Assembly: GCF_002432125.1 (NCBI RefSeq)
Contig: NZ_DJFS01000072.1
Location: 1 to 47,477 of the forward strand
Origin: Brevundimonas sp. UBA5866
GTDB taxonomy: Bacteria > Pseudomonadota > Alphaproteobacteria > Caulobacterales > Caulobacteraceae
Length of the DNA: 47,477 nt
Direction of reading: 5' to 3'
In this document: positions 19,624 through 26,397 of the stretch, piece after piece
How positions within the stretch are numbered: the first letter of the stretch is position 1
Layout of the letters: every line of letters begins with the position of its first letter
Program-made: the position numbers and the translations under genes
Notes under the pieces: model-generated
The model's database searches: none
Told to the model about the DNA's origin: nothing
What the model saw: only the letters and a program-made list of their open reading frames with translations

Positions 19624-19686
19624 ACAGCACCCTCCGGTGGTGACGATAACGTTGTTCTATCCGTTAGTCGTCACCGTGGGTGCTGT
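19624..19686. promoter_or_regulatory. 63-bp nested inverted repeat between two divergent genes
   Basis: Outer arms ACAGCACCC (19624-19632) and GGGTGCTGT (19678-19686) are perfect complements. Inner arms GGTGACGA (19639-19646) and TCGTCACC (19668-19675), then TAACG and CGTTA, also pair, with one bulged G and a 10-base loop. Each end lies next to a start codon: ATG at 19622 (minus) and ATG at 19690 (plus). In the minus-strand transcript the Shine-Dalgarno of the sigma operon is partly in the stem. It is either an operator or an RNA hairpin that limits translation. Confidence 0.75.
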
Positions 19687-19689
19687 TGG

Positions 19690-19959
19690 ATGCAGGGGCC
19701 TGAAAAAAATGACAGAACGCGCAACTTTTGGGCATCGCCCAAAGTGATGATCGTCTCCGCCGTCGCTATGGCCGTCCTTGCAGTTCCGGCTTTATGGTGG
19801 CTGAACCGCGAGGCCAACTGCCGTGAGCTTCTGGAGCGTCCCCAATTAGCCGATGAACGGATCGTCCGCGACAGAGCGGGCCGTTGCTATGCCTGCCGCG
19901 ATGAGGGCTGGTTGTACGACATCGCCTTCGAAACCTGCTCTCTACCGCCTGCCCCCTAG
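19690..19959 (+). CDS. Small membrane-anchored protein with a four-cysteine tail
   Basis: From the ATG at 19690 about 89 residues. A membrane segment (VMIVSAVAMAVLAVPALWW) is followed by a short exported or periplasmic-type domain with four cysteines (NCRELL, RCYACRDEGW and ETCSLPP). An upstream in-frame ATG at 19621 would read through the palindrome and is less likely; ATG at 19744 or 19747 is a third option. The family is not recognised. Divergent placement from the ECF operon suggests shared control. Confidence 0.55.
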   Translation: MQGPEKNDRTRNFWASPKVMIVSAVAMAVLAVPALWWLNREANCRELLERPQLADERIVRDRAGRCYACRDEGWLYDIAFETCSLPPAP

Positions 19960-20591
19960 CGGACGCCGATATATTTGTGCGTCTGGATGCTGAGCCGCCA
20001 TTGCGGGTGCTTCAGGCAATAGTCCATAGCCGCCTGGGTGTTGGCGGCTTGTTCGGGGCCATCCATGGGTTGCAGCCAGAAACGCTCGAAATCCATGTGC
20101 TCGAAGCGCTCGGGCATGGCCTTTTCCTGCGGATAGACCAGTTTCAGCTCCTGCCCCGAAGTCTGGACGACCTCGGCGTCGGCCTTGGGGCTGATGCAGA
20201 TCCAGTCGATGCCGTCTGGGGCCTTGAGGGTGCCGTTGCTCTCGATGGCGATCTCGAAGCCGCGCGCATGCAGGGCGTCGATCAGCGGCGCATCCAGTTG
20301 CAGCAGAGGCTCGCCGCCCGTGCAGACGACCAGTTTGGGGTCGCCCTCGCGGCCCGTCCAGAAGCTGTTGACGTGGTCGGCCAACAGGTCGGCGGTCTTG
20401 AACTTGCCGCCGCCGTCGCCGTTGGTGCCGACGAAATCGGTGTCGCAGAAGGTGCAGACGGCGGTGTCGCGGTCACGCTCCAGCCCGCTCCACAGGTTGC
20501 AGCCCGCAAAGCGCAGGAACACCGACACGCGCCCAGCCTGCCCCGCCTCGCCCTGAACGGTCAGGAAGGTCTCCTTGACGGAATAGGTCAT
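19956..20591 (-). CDS. queE: 7-carboxy-7-deazaguanine synthase
   Basis: A radical-SAM enzyme converting 6-carboxytetrahydropterin to CDG in the queuosine/preQ0 pathway. Starting at the ATG at 20591 it has 211 residues. This ATG overlaps the queC stop (ATGA); an in-frame extension upstream merely runs back through queC. The cluster-binding cysteines follow the CX14CX2C spacing (first Cys in FAGCNLW, then CTFCDTDF), a variant known from some QueE enzymes rather than the usual CX3CX2C. CTGGEPLLQ and AIESNGT are also visible. Confidence 0.95.
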   Translation of the reverse strand: MTYSVKETFLTVQGEAGQAGRVSVFLRFAGCNLWSGLERDRDTAVCTFCDTDFVGTNGDGGGKFKTADLLADHVNSFWTGREGDPKLVVCTGGEPLLQLDAPLIDALHARGFEIAIESNGTLKAPDGIDWICISPKADAEVVQTSGQELKLVYPQEKAMPERFEHMDFERFWLQPMDGPEQAANTQAAMDYCLKHPQWRLSIQTHKYIGVR

Positions 20592-21307
20592 CAGTCTTCC
20601 TTCCACTGGCGGTAACCCGCCTCGCGCAGTTCGCACGCCGCGCAGGTGCCGCAGCCATAGCCCCATTCATGGCGATGCTCGCGGTCGCCCGCATAGCAGG
20701 TGTGCGAAGTCTCGATGATTGAGTCCACCAGCGGCTGGCCGCCGATGCCGTGGGCCAGTTCCCAAGTCTGGGCCTTGGTCAGATACATCAGCGGGGTTTC
20801 AATCGGCACCGGACGGTCCAGACCCAGCGTCAGGGCCTGCGACATGGCGTCGATCGTGGCCTGACGGCAGTCGGGATAGCCAGAGTAATCCGTCTCGCAC
20901 ACGCCGGTCACCAGAACCTCCAGACCACGACGGTCCGACAGGGCCGCCGCCGCCGTCAGGAAGATCAGGTTGCGCCCCGGTACGAAGGTCGCAGGCAGGC
21001 CCCGCGCGTCCATTTCGATGGCTTTTTCGCTGGTCAGGCTACTTTCGGCGATCTTGCCATACCCCGTTAGGTCAACGACATGGTCGTCGCCCAGCCGGTC
21101 CGCGAACTGCGGCAGAACCCGCTTCATATCCTCACGTACAGCCAGCCTCGCCTGCATTTCGACGACATGCCGCTGCCCGTAATCAAAACCTATGGTTTCG
21201 ACCCGACCGAACTTGGCCAAAGCCCAAGCCAGACAGGTCGCGCTGTCCTGACCTCCCGAGAAAAGGACAAGGGCGGACTTGGCATCGGAAATCGGGGAAG
21301 CGTTCAT
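20591..21307 (-). CDS. queC: 7-cyano-7-deazaguanine synthase
   Basis: It makes preQ0 from CDG, ATP and ammonia. From the ATG at 21307 it has 238 residues. The PP-loop ATPase motif SGGQDS is near residue 17. The zinc-binding cysteines at the C-terminus are present (HTCYAGDREH, then GYGCGTCAACELREAG). YSGYPDCR is family-typical. An upstream GTG/ATG extension of seven residues is not conserved. queC and queE overlap and are co-transcribed; queD is not adjacent. Confidence 0.96.
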   Translation of the reverse strand: MNASPISDAKSALVLFSGGQDSATCLAWALAKFGRVETIGFDYGQRHVVEMQARLAVREDMKRVLPQFADRLGDDHVVDLTGYGKIAESSLTSEKAIEMDARGLPATFVPGRNLIFLTAAAALSDRRGLEVLVTGVCETDYSGYPDCRQATIDAMSQALTLGLDRPVPIETPLMYLTKAQTWELAHGIGGQPLVDSIIETSHTCYAGDREHRHEWGYGCGTCAACELREAGYRQWKED

Positions 21308-21518
21308 GAAAAACCTGCGGTCGGCCAAACGGCCGCGCGCATCCAGACAAATTCAACGGTTAAGCTAGGGGCAGAACTTATAGCGCCTTCTGCCAAGTGC
21401 TGCAAAAAAGCAGCATTTCTGCGACCAAACGAACGGCACATTTACCGACACAATGAGGCTTAATCGTTCGGCAAAGGTTTAGCAGTGATGTTACATTTCC
21501 AAAAGTGGAGTGCGGCCT

Positions 21519-23129
21519 ATGCCGTCGATCGAGACGCTCACAGAATGTGTGCCACCAATTAGTCCTGAGGCCACCGTGCCTGAGGTTTTCAATTGGTTTG
21601 CCAATCATCCCGACAGCATGGCTTTGCCCGTGGTTGATGGCGGTCGCCCTGTTGGCCTGATCGATCGTCAGGATTTCCTGCTCAAACTGGCTTCTCCTTT
21701 GGGGCAAAGCCGATATTCGGCCCGACCTGTCTCCATGATCATGGATCCGGAACCGGCGGTGGTCGATGCCGATGTACGCATCTCTGCCTTTTCGGAAACC
21801 ATCCTGAAGTCCAGCGCATCCACCCTTATGCGCGGTTTCATCGTAACGCGGCGCGGCAGATATTTCGGCGTGGGAACCGCCATCAGACTTTTCCACTTCG
21901 TCAACGGCCTGCAGGCCGAGCGCATCCGCGATCAAGAAGCCCTGATCAGCGAACTGGAAACGCGCAAGGCCGATCATACCGCCTTTGCCGAAGCCATAGC
22001 CCAGTTCGTCAGGACTTTGACGACCGCACTGGAAAAGCCGCTGAAAAATGTCGAAGCTTTTGCTGGCCTCATCGGACGACAGCCCCATTCCGACCAGCTT
22101 CCGGAATATGTAAGCGCCATCAGGCAGGCTTCGCGTGATGGTGCCCTGCTCCTGCAGCAAGCCCGCGATCTGGCACAGGCCGACGCCGGCCACTTCCCTA
22201 TTGACCTGCAGCCGGTTGTCCTGCGCGTGTTTATGGATTCCATCGCCGCCGACTGGGCGAAACGCGCCGAAAGCGCGGGCATGAACCTGATGGTCAGCTA
22301 CGAAGGCGATACCGAATTGGCGGCCATGATCGATGGTCCTCGTTTCCGCGCAACCTATGACACCCTGATCGACTGCGCCCTGAAGTGGTCGCGCAATGGC
22401 ACCATCGAAGCAGGCCTTAAAGCAACCGTTGTCGATGGACGCGTACAGTTGCAGGCCAGGGTCCGGGACGACGGACCGGGACTTGAACCCGATCTGCTGA
22501 ACAACTGCTTCGGCGATCTGGCGACTACAGGTGATTTGGCGACAGCCAATGCCTGGAATCTGCTGAATGCGCTGAAAGGTCGTATCTTCGCGGAAAACAA
22601 CAAGGGCCGCGGCACGACATACGGTTTTGACGTCACGGTCGACCACGCCATCCTCGCCGAGCCGGAACAACCGAACATCGCCCAGCTGGACGGGCTGGAC
22701 GTTATGGGCCGCCCGCACGTTCTAATTGCCGACGACAATGCCACCAACCGCGTTGTCGCCCGCGCCCTGTGCGAGATGTTCGGCTGTACCTCGGAAACCG
22801 CTGAGGACGGTCAGGAAGCCGTCGATGCCGCCCGCGATGGCTGTTTCGACATGATCCTGATGGATATCAAAATGCCGCGCATGGACGGTGTCCAGGCGAC
22901 ACTTGCCATCCGCGGCTTCGGTAACGACCGCGCCTCGGTGCCGATCATTGCCCTGACGGCCAACGCCGATCCGGACGATGTCGAAGGCTACATCAAGGCT
23001 GGCATGCTCTGTGTGGTTGAAAAACCGATCAAGCCCGAACGGCTGCGCATGGCCATGATCCGCGCCATGTCTTCGCGCAGCGCCGTGGAAAGCCTGTCGG
23101 AAGCACCGCTTCAAGCTGTAAATCACTGA
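21519..23129 (+). CDS. CBS-domain hybrid histidine-kinase-like protein with receiver domain
   Basis: 536 residues from the ATG at 21519 (TGGAG eight bases upstream; GTG at 21510 is less likely). A CBS-like pair spans residues 10-128 and a short coiled coil 130-155. The dimerisation-helix region (155-225) reads LTTALEKPLKNV where kinases have SHELRTPL, so the phosphorylatable His is replaced by Thr. The ATPase region keeps DDGPGL (317-322) and a GRGTTYGF glycine box, but its N-box is poor. The C-terminal receiver (398-515) looks intact, with acidic pair D405/D406, phospho-acceptor D449 in LMDIKMP, and Lys in VEKPIK. It is soluble, with no membrane segment. I infer a pseudokinase that receives or relays phosphate through its receiver. 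Confidence 0.85.
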   Translation: MPSIETLTECVPPISPEATVPEVFNWFANHPDSMALPVVDGGRPVGLIDRQDFLLKLASPLGQSRYSARPVSMIMDPEPAVVDADVRISAFSETILKSSASTLMRGFIVTRRGRYFGVGTAIRLFHFVNGLQAERIRDQEALISELETRKADHTAFAEAIAQFVRTLTTALEKPLKNVEAFAGLIGRQPHSDQLPEYVSAIRQASRDGALLLQQARDLAQADAGHFPIDLQPVVLRVFMDSIAADWAKRAESAGMNLMVSYEGDTELAAMIDGPRFRATYDTLIDCALKWSRNGTIEAGLKATVVDGRVQLQARVRDDGPGLEPDLLNNCFGDLATTGDLATANAWNLLNALKGRIFAENNKGRGTTYGFDVTVDHAILAEPEQPNIAQLDGLDVMGRPHVLIADDNATNRVVARALCEMFGCTSETAEDGQEAVDAARDGCFDMILMDIKMPRMDGVQATLAIRGFGNDRASVPIIALTANADPDDVEGYIKAGMLCVVEKPIKPERLRMAMIRAMSSRSAVESLSEAPLQAVNH

Positions 23130-23146
23130 TAGCATCGCTAGACAAA

Positions 23147-23188
23147 CCTTGGGGAAAGGCCTCACTGTTCGGCCCGCCCTCCCCAAGG
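23147..23188 (+). promoter_or_regulatory. Hairpin covering the thioesterase ribosome binding site
   Basis: CCTTGGGGA and TCCCCAAGG are perfect 9-bp complements separated by 24 bases. The right arm contains most of the AAGGAG ribosome binding site of the gene starting at 23196. There is no T-run, so it is a poor terminator. It could lower translation of the thioesterase pair or be coincidental. Confidence 0.5.
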
Positions 23189-23195
23189 AGTTTCA

Positions 23196-23654
23196 ATGAC
23201 TAATCCTGACTTGCTCGCGATCCTGCCTCAGTTGGCAGCGGGCTCAGCACACACCCACGCCCTCGGATTCGAGTATCTGGGCGTCGAAGAGCGGCGCGTC
23301 CGCATGCGCGTACCCTATCGCCCCGAACTGGTTGGCGATCCTGCATCCGGCATACTGGCAGGCGGGTTGGTCAGCACCCTGTTGGACCATGTGGGCGGCA
23401 TGTCCGTCTGGCTGGCCCTGGATCAGTTCCAGTCCATTGCCACCTTGGATATGCGCGTCGATTACATGCGCGCCGCCGCACCGGGACGCGACCTGTTGGC
23501 CGAGGCCGAGTGCTACCGTCTCAACCGGACAATGGCCTTTGTGCGGGCATGGGCCTTTGAGGACGATGCTTCCGATCCTGTAGCGGCTTCCCAAGCGGCC
23601 TATATCATCCACAAGCCCAACCTGCGCGATCCCGAGACGGGAGACGCCGCATGA
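23196..23654 (+). CDS. PaaI-family hotdog thioesterase
   Basis: 152 residues of single hotdog fold. The segment ASGILAGGLVSTLLDHVGGM matches the PaaI/YbgC-like helix that carries the active-site carboxylate (Asp here, in LLDH). MRVDYMRAA is the conserved strand that follows. It hydrolyses an acyl-CoA of unknown type. AAGGAG precedes the ATG inside a hairpin. The stop overlaps the start of the next hotdog gene by four bases (ATGA), so the pair are translated together. Confidence 0.9.
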   Translation: MTNPDLLAILPQLAAGSAHTHALGFEYLGVEERRVRMRVPYRPELVGDPASGILAGGLVSTLLDHVGGMSVWLALDQFQSIATLDMRVDYMRAAAPGRDLLAEAECYRLNRTMAFVRAWAFEDDASDPVAASQAAYIIHKPNLRDPETGDAA

Positions 23655-24055
23655 CCAAGCCCTTGCTGGATCACCTTCCCTATGCCCGCTTCCTGAATCT
23701 GAAAACCGACGTGTTCGGCGACGAAGTGACGGTGGTCATGCCTTTTTCGGAACACCTCATCGGCAATCCGATGATTCCGGCCCTGCACGGTGGCAGCACA
23801 GCCGCCCTGCTAGAGTTTGCCGCGATGGCCAAGGTGTCCCACCTTTACCCTCGCCTGCGCCTTCCCCGACCGATCAATGTGTCGATCGCCTACCTTCGCG
23901 TAGGCCGTGCTGCCGATGTCTACGCCCGTGCACACATCAGAAAAGCAGGCAAGAAAGTGGCCTATGTCACCGCCGAAGCCTGGCAGGAGGGGCAGGACAA
24001 GCCCATCGCAACACTGACAGCGCACTTCCAACTCGATGATTCTACAGGAGATTAA
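23651..24055 (+). CDS. PaaI-family hotdog thioesterase, second of a tandem pair
   Basis: 134 residues, again one hotdog domain (PMIPALHGGSTAALLEFAAM, then PINVSIAYLRVGRAADVYA). It is only distantly similar to its upstream partner. Coupled hotdog genes may form a hetero-oligomer or simply act on different acyl chains. The usual Asp is replaced by Glu in the helix (LLEFA), as in some YiiD/PaaI relatives. The stop is followed by an ATTTCAC/GTGAAAT inverted repeat at 24055-24074. Confidence 0.88.
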   Translation: MTKPLLDHLPYARFLNLKTDVFGDEVTVVMPFSEHLIGNPMIPALHGGSTAALLEFAAMAKVSHLYPRLRLPRPINVSIAYLRVGRAADVYARAHIRKAGKKVAYVTAEAWQEGQDKPIATLTAHFQLDDSTGD

Positions 24056-24076
24056 TTTCACGCCACGGTGAAATGG

Positions 24077-24091
24077 TTAAAAAATGGTTAA
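24077..24091 (+). promoter_or_regulatory. CtrA-type box (TTAA-N7-TTAA)
   Basis: TTAA, AAAATGG, TTAA gives the exact spacing of the full CtrA recognition site. A second pair with six-base spacing lies at 24112-24125 (TTAA, CCGTTG, TTAA). A GANTC site occurs upstream at 24038-24042. Together these are the marks of a cell-cycle-controlled Caulobacterales promoter driving the small gene at 24164. CtrA binding is inferred from pattern only. Confidence 0.6.
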
Positions 24092-24163
24092 TAGTCTCTT
24101 TACGAATAAGCTTAACCGTTGTTAAACATAATTCGCCAAATCGGCGTTTTATGGGGAACCATC

Positions 24164-24511
24164 ATGGACCGTACCGAAGTCGTCACCAGCATCTCCTCCG
24201 AGCTGTATGCAACCGAACAGTCGGTTGATGCCGCTATTGCTCATGCCGCTGCCATGGTTCAGGCCATGATCGCCGGCCGCGCAGCCCTGTCGGTCTCGCC
24301 GGTCTCTGGCGCAGCCTCGCAAACCAAGGCCCTCGCTACGCTCGCAGCCCTGTCGGCTGCCCGCGAAGCCATCGTCGACTGCCATGCCGAAATGCAAAAA
24401 GACCACCGCCGCATGGGCTGGGGCACTTATGCAGCTGGTCCGGTCGACAAACCTCTGGAGTGGGACGACACGCCGATGCGCCCGACCAAGGGTCACCTGC
24501 GCGCGGTTTGA
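24164..24511 (+). CDS. Small uncharacterised protein behind a CtrA-like promoter
   Basis: 115 residues from the ATG at 24164. A TTG at 24119 would extend it into the promoter motifs and is rejected. The protein is helical and alanine-rich in the middle (AAIAHAAAMVQAMIAG, then ALATLAALSAAREAIVDCHA). Its C-terminus is more extended and conserved-looking (RRMGWGTYAAG, PTKGHLRAV). There is no signal peptide or membrane span. I do not recognise the family. A strong terminator follows, so it is monocistronic. Confidence 0.75.
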   Translation: MDRTEVVTSISSELYATEQSVDAAIAHAAAMVQAMIAGRAALSVSPVSGAASQTKALATLAALSAAREAIVDCHAEMQKDHRRMGWGTYAAGPVDKPLEWDDTPMRPTKGHLRAV

Positions 24512-24559
24512 TGTATTCTTTGTAACGCCACTATTTGTTAGGGATTACAGTGAGAAATA

Positions 24560-24596
24560 GCCCCCATCGATGAATTTCGATGGGGGCTTTCTTGTT
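24560..24596 (+). terminator. Rho-independent terminator that contains a start codon
   Basis: The perfect 11-bp stem GCCCCCATCGA (24560-24570) with TCGATGGGGGC (24577-24587) is followed by TTTCTTGTTT. It terminates the small gene before it. The ATG at 24580, possible start of the next membrane protein, lies in its right arm. Confidence 0.85.
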
Positions 24597-25047
24597 TACC
24601 TCACTGATAGGCTGGATCGGTGCCGGCTTGATGCTAGGTGGGTGCGTTATTGCACTCGTGCTTGGCGGTCCACGTGAGCGAACTGGAGCCGTCGTGTATC
24701 TCTTGTGCTGGCTGTTATCGACATTCCTTCGCGTGCAGTTCGGTCAGGCGTTGTCCAGTACTGCTGCCATATGGGTACTCGATATACTGCTACTGTTTAC
24801 TTTTGGCGCCTTGATCTGGAAGTCGGATAAAGCTTGGCCCGTTTGGGCAGCGGCCCTTCAACTGCTGATCATGACTTGCCAGTTCTTATTCCTGATTAAT
24901 TTTGCGCCCACGGTATCGGCCTATTCGACCGTAATTAACTTCTCGTCGCTGGGCATTATTCTTGCTCTGGCATGGGGCAGCGTCGCGAGCTGGCAAGAGC
25001 GTTTGGCAATAAGCGCCTCGTCAAACGATCTAGGTAGATATTCCTAA
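24580..25047 (+). CDS. Small polytopic membrane protein
   Basis: 155 residues from ATG 24580 with four to five predicted membrane segments (about 5-28, 37-50, 62-80, 86-105 and 112-132). Codon use is ordinary and the frame is open to TAA at 25047. The first ATG lies in a terminator stem. Other starts are TTG at 24592 and ATG at 24631, the latter cutting most of the first helix. I do not recognise the family. Confidence 0.6.
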   Translation: MGAFLFTSLIGWIGAGLMLGGCVIALVLGGPRERTGAVVYLLCWLLSTFLRVQFGQALSSTAAIWVLDILLLFTFGALIWKSDKAWPVWAAALQLLIMTCQFLFLINFAPTVSAYSTVINFSSLGIILALAWGSVASWQERLAISASSNDLGRYS

Positions 25048-25085
25048 CGCCATAACCTATTTTGAGCTTCCCCCGGGAAGCTCAA

Positions 25086-25715
25086 ATGCCACTGACCCAC
25101 GCCAAGATCTGGAAAGGCTTGGACGCCCTCGCCAAACGGGAAGGCGTTTCACCGTCCGCACTGGCGCGGCGGGCCGGACTTGATCCAACAAGCTTTAATC
25201 CGTCGAAACGCTTTGGACCCGGAAATCCCCCAAGGCCACGCTGGCCTTCGACCGAAAGCCTGATGCGGGTATTGGACGCCAGCGGCCTGTCGCTTGGCGA
25301 GTTCGCGACGATGGCCGACGACACCAGCGAGCTGAGCCTGCCCCTGCTGGGCCTGGCCAAGGCGGGTGAACAAGGCTTCTTCTCGGATGACGGCCTACCT
25401 TTGGCCGAGGGTTGGGACCGGACCCCCCTGCCCTCCTTGAAAGAAGGTTTGATCAGTCTGGAGATCGAGGGCGATTCCATGCAGCCGCTCTACCGTCCCG
25501 GCGACAAGGTGATTGTCGATCTGGAGGACGCGCGGGTCAGGAGCGGCGACCGCGTCGCGTTGAGAACCCTCTCGGGCGAGACACTGGCCAAGGAATTGGG
25601 TGAGACATCCTCAAAGCGGATCGAGTTGATATCGGTAAACCCCGCCTATCCCGCACGCTGGCTGGACCGCGATGATATCCAGTGGATTGCCCGCATAGTG
25701 TGGGTCACCCAATAA
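25086..25715 (+). CDS. XRE/S24 family self-cleaving repressor (LexA/CI-like)
   Basis: 209 residues from the ATG at 25086, preceded by GGGAAG. An N-terminal helix-turn-helix (residues 8-70; VSPSALARRAGLDPTSFN) is joined to a peptidase S24 domain. The Ala-Gly cleavage bond is at 93-94 in LAKAGE, the catalytic Ser is S131 in EGDSMQPLYRPGD, and the Lys is K169 in GETLAKEL. The set is complete, so RecA-stimulated or other self-cleavage is plausible. No phage genes are nearby. LexA proper usually has a winged helix, so this is a separate stress-type repressor. Targets are unknown. Confidence 0.9.
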   Translation: MPLTHAKIWKGLDALAKREGVSPSALARRAGLDPTSFNPSKRFGPGNPPRPRWPSTESLMRVLDASGLSLGEFATMADDTSELSLPLLGLAKAGEQGFFSDDGLPLAEGWDRTPLPSLKEGLISLEIEGDSMQPLYRPGDKVIVDLEDARVRSGDRVALRTLSGETLAKELGETSSKRIELISVNPAYPARWLDRDDIQWIARIVWVTQ

Positions 25716-25746
25716 ATCAAAAGGCCGCCTCCTAGGAGACGGCCTT
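25711..25746 (-). terminator. Rho-independent terminator of the SH3-protein gene
   Basis: AAGGCCG (25721-25727) pairs with CGGCCTT, plus an inner TCC/GGA. On the minus strand the stem is followed by TTGATTTATT. It lies about 20 bases past the stop of the gene at 25769. Confidence 0.75.
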
Positions 25747-25768
25747 GATAGTCGGAACGACGGATCGA

Positions 25769-26242
25769 TCAGTACTGGCTGACGTAACGGGCGTTCACCC
25801 AGCCGCCGCCCGCGATCTGCACCCACTCGCCTTGCGAGCCGATGGCGGTAAACGGCTGACCGGCCGACAGACGGCCCGTCGTGCGATAACCGGTACCCGG
25901 ACCCGAACGGATGTTCAGGTTGGATGCGGCGCGGTACATATCCTGACCGCCTTGCGAAGCAGCACGTTCGCGCTGTTGGTTGCAGCCGATGTAAGACCCC
26001 GCTGCGGCACCGGCACCTGCGCCGATGACTGCGCCCAGAGCACGCTCGTTACGCGAAACCTGGCTGCCCGCCAGACCACCGATAACGGCACCGATCGCCG
26101 CACCGGCCTGTTGTCGGCCACCCGGCGCATCACAGTTGGTCACACCGTTGGCCTGGGCATTGGCCGTCATAGGTACCGACATCGTACCCATTGCAGCAAT
26201 CAGCGACGCGGTTGCCAGTCCGGTCTTGAAAATCTTCGACAT
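25769..26242 (-). CDS. Exported glycine-zipper and SH3-domain protein
   Basis: 157 residues. Residues 1-29 are a signal peptide (ending TANAQA). A glycine-zipper segment (about 43-84; GAAIGAVIGGLAGSQ and GAVIGAGAGAAAGSYIG) resembles outer-membrane-inserting 2TM glycine zippers. The C-terminus (about 103-157) is a bacterial SH3 domain (NLNIRSGPGTGYRTTGRL, then GEWVQI and GWVNARYV), a peptidoglycan-binding type. Envelope association is likely. A good terminator follows; no operon partners. Confidence 0.85.
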   Translation of the reverse strand: MSKIFKTGLATASLIAAMGTMSVPMTANAQANGVTNCDAPGGRQQAGAAIGAVIGGLAGSQVSRNERALGAVIGAGAGAAAGSYIGCNQQRERAASQGGQDMYRAASNLNIRSGPGTGYRTTGRLSAGQPFTAIGSQGEWVQIAGGGWVNARYVSQY

Positions 26243-26337
26243 GGCTCTCTCCTGTGTTCGAGTTGGTCGTTGTCATCACAATGCACGAAGTCGCCTGAAG
26301 GCTCCCCGACGCGGAATGTCAGCTTTGGTTCATCTCA

Positions 26338-26375
26338 TGTAAAAGGCCGCTCTCCCCGTAGGAAAGCGGCCTTTA
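26338..26375 (-). terminator. Rho-independent terminator of lysS
   Basis: AAGGCCGCT (26343-26351) and AGCGGCCTT (26365-26373) form a perfect 9-bp stem. Read on the minus strand it ends in TTTTACATG. It follows the lysS stop by about 25 bases. Confidence 0.8.
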
Positions 26376-26397
26376 TGTCCAGCTCTGGTCTTTAGTA

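Noticed and set aside
25086..25715. Reading the S24 repressor as a sign of a prophage
   Set aside because: No integrase, structural, lysis or attachment sequences are near; neighbours are ordinary chromosomal genes.
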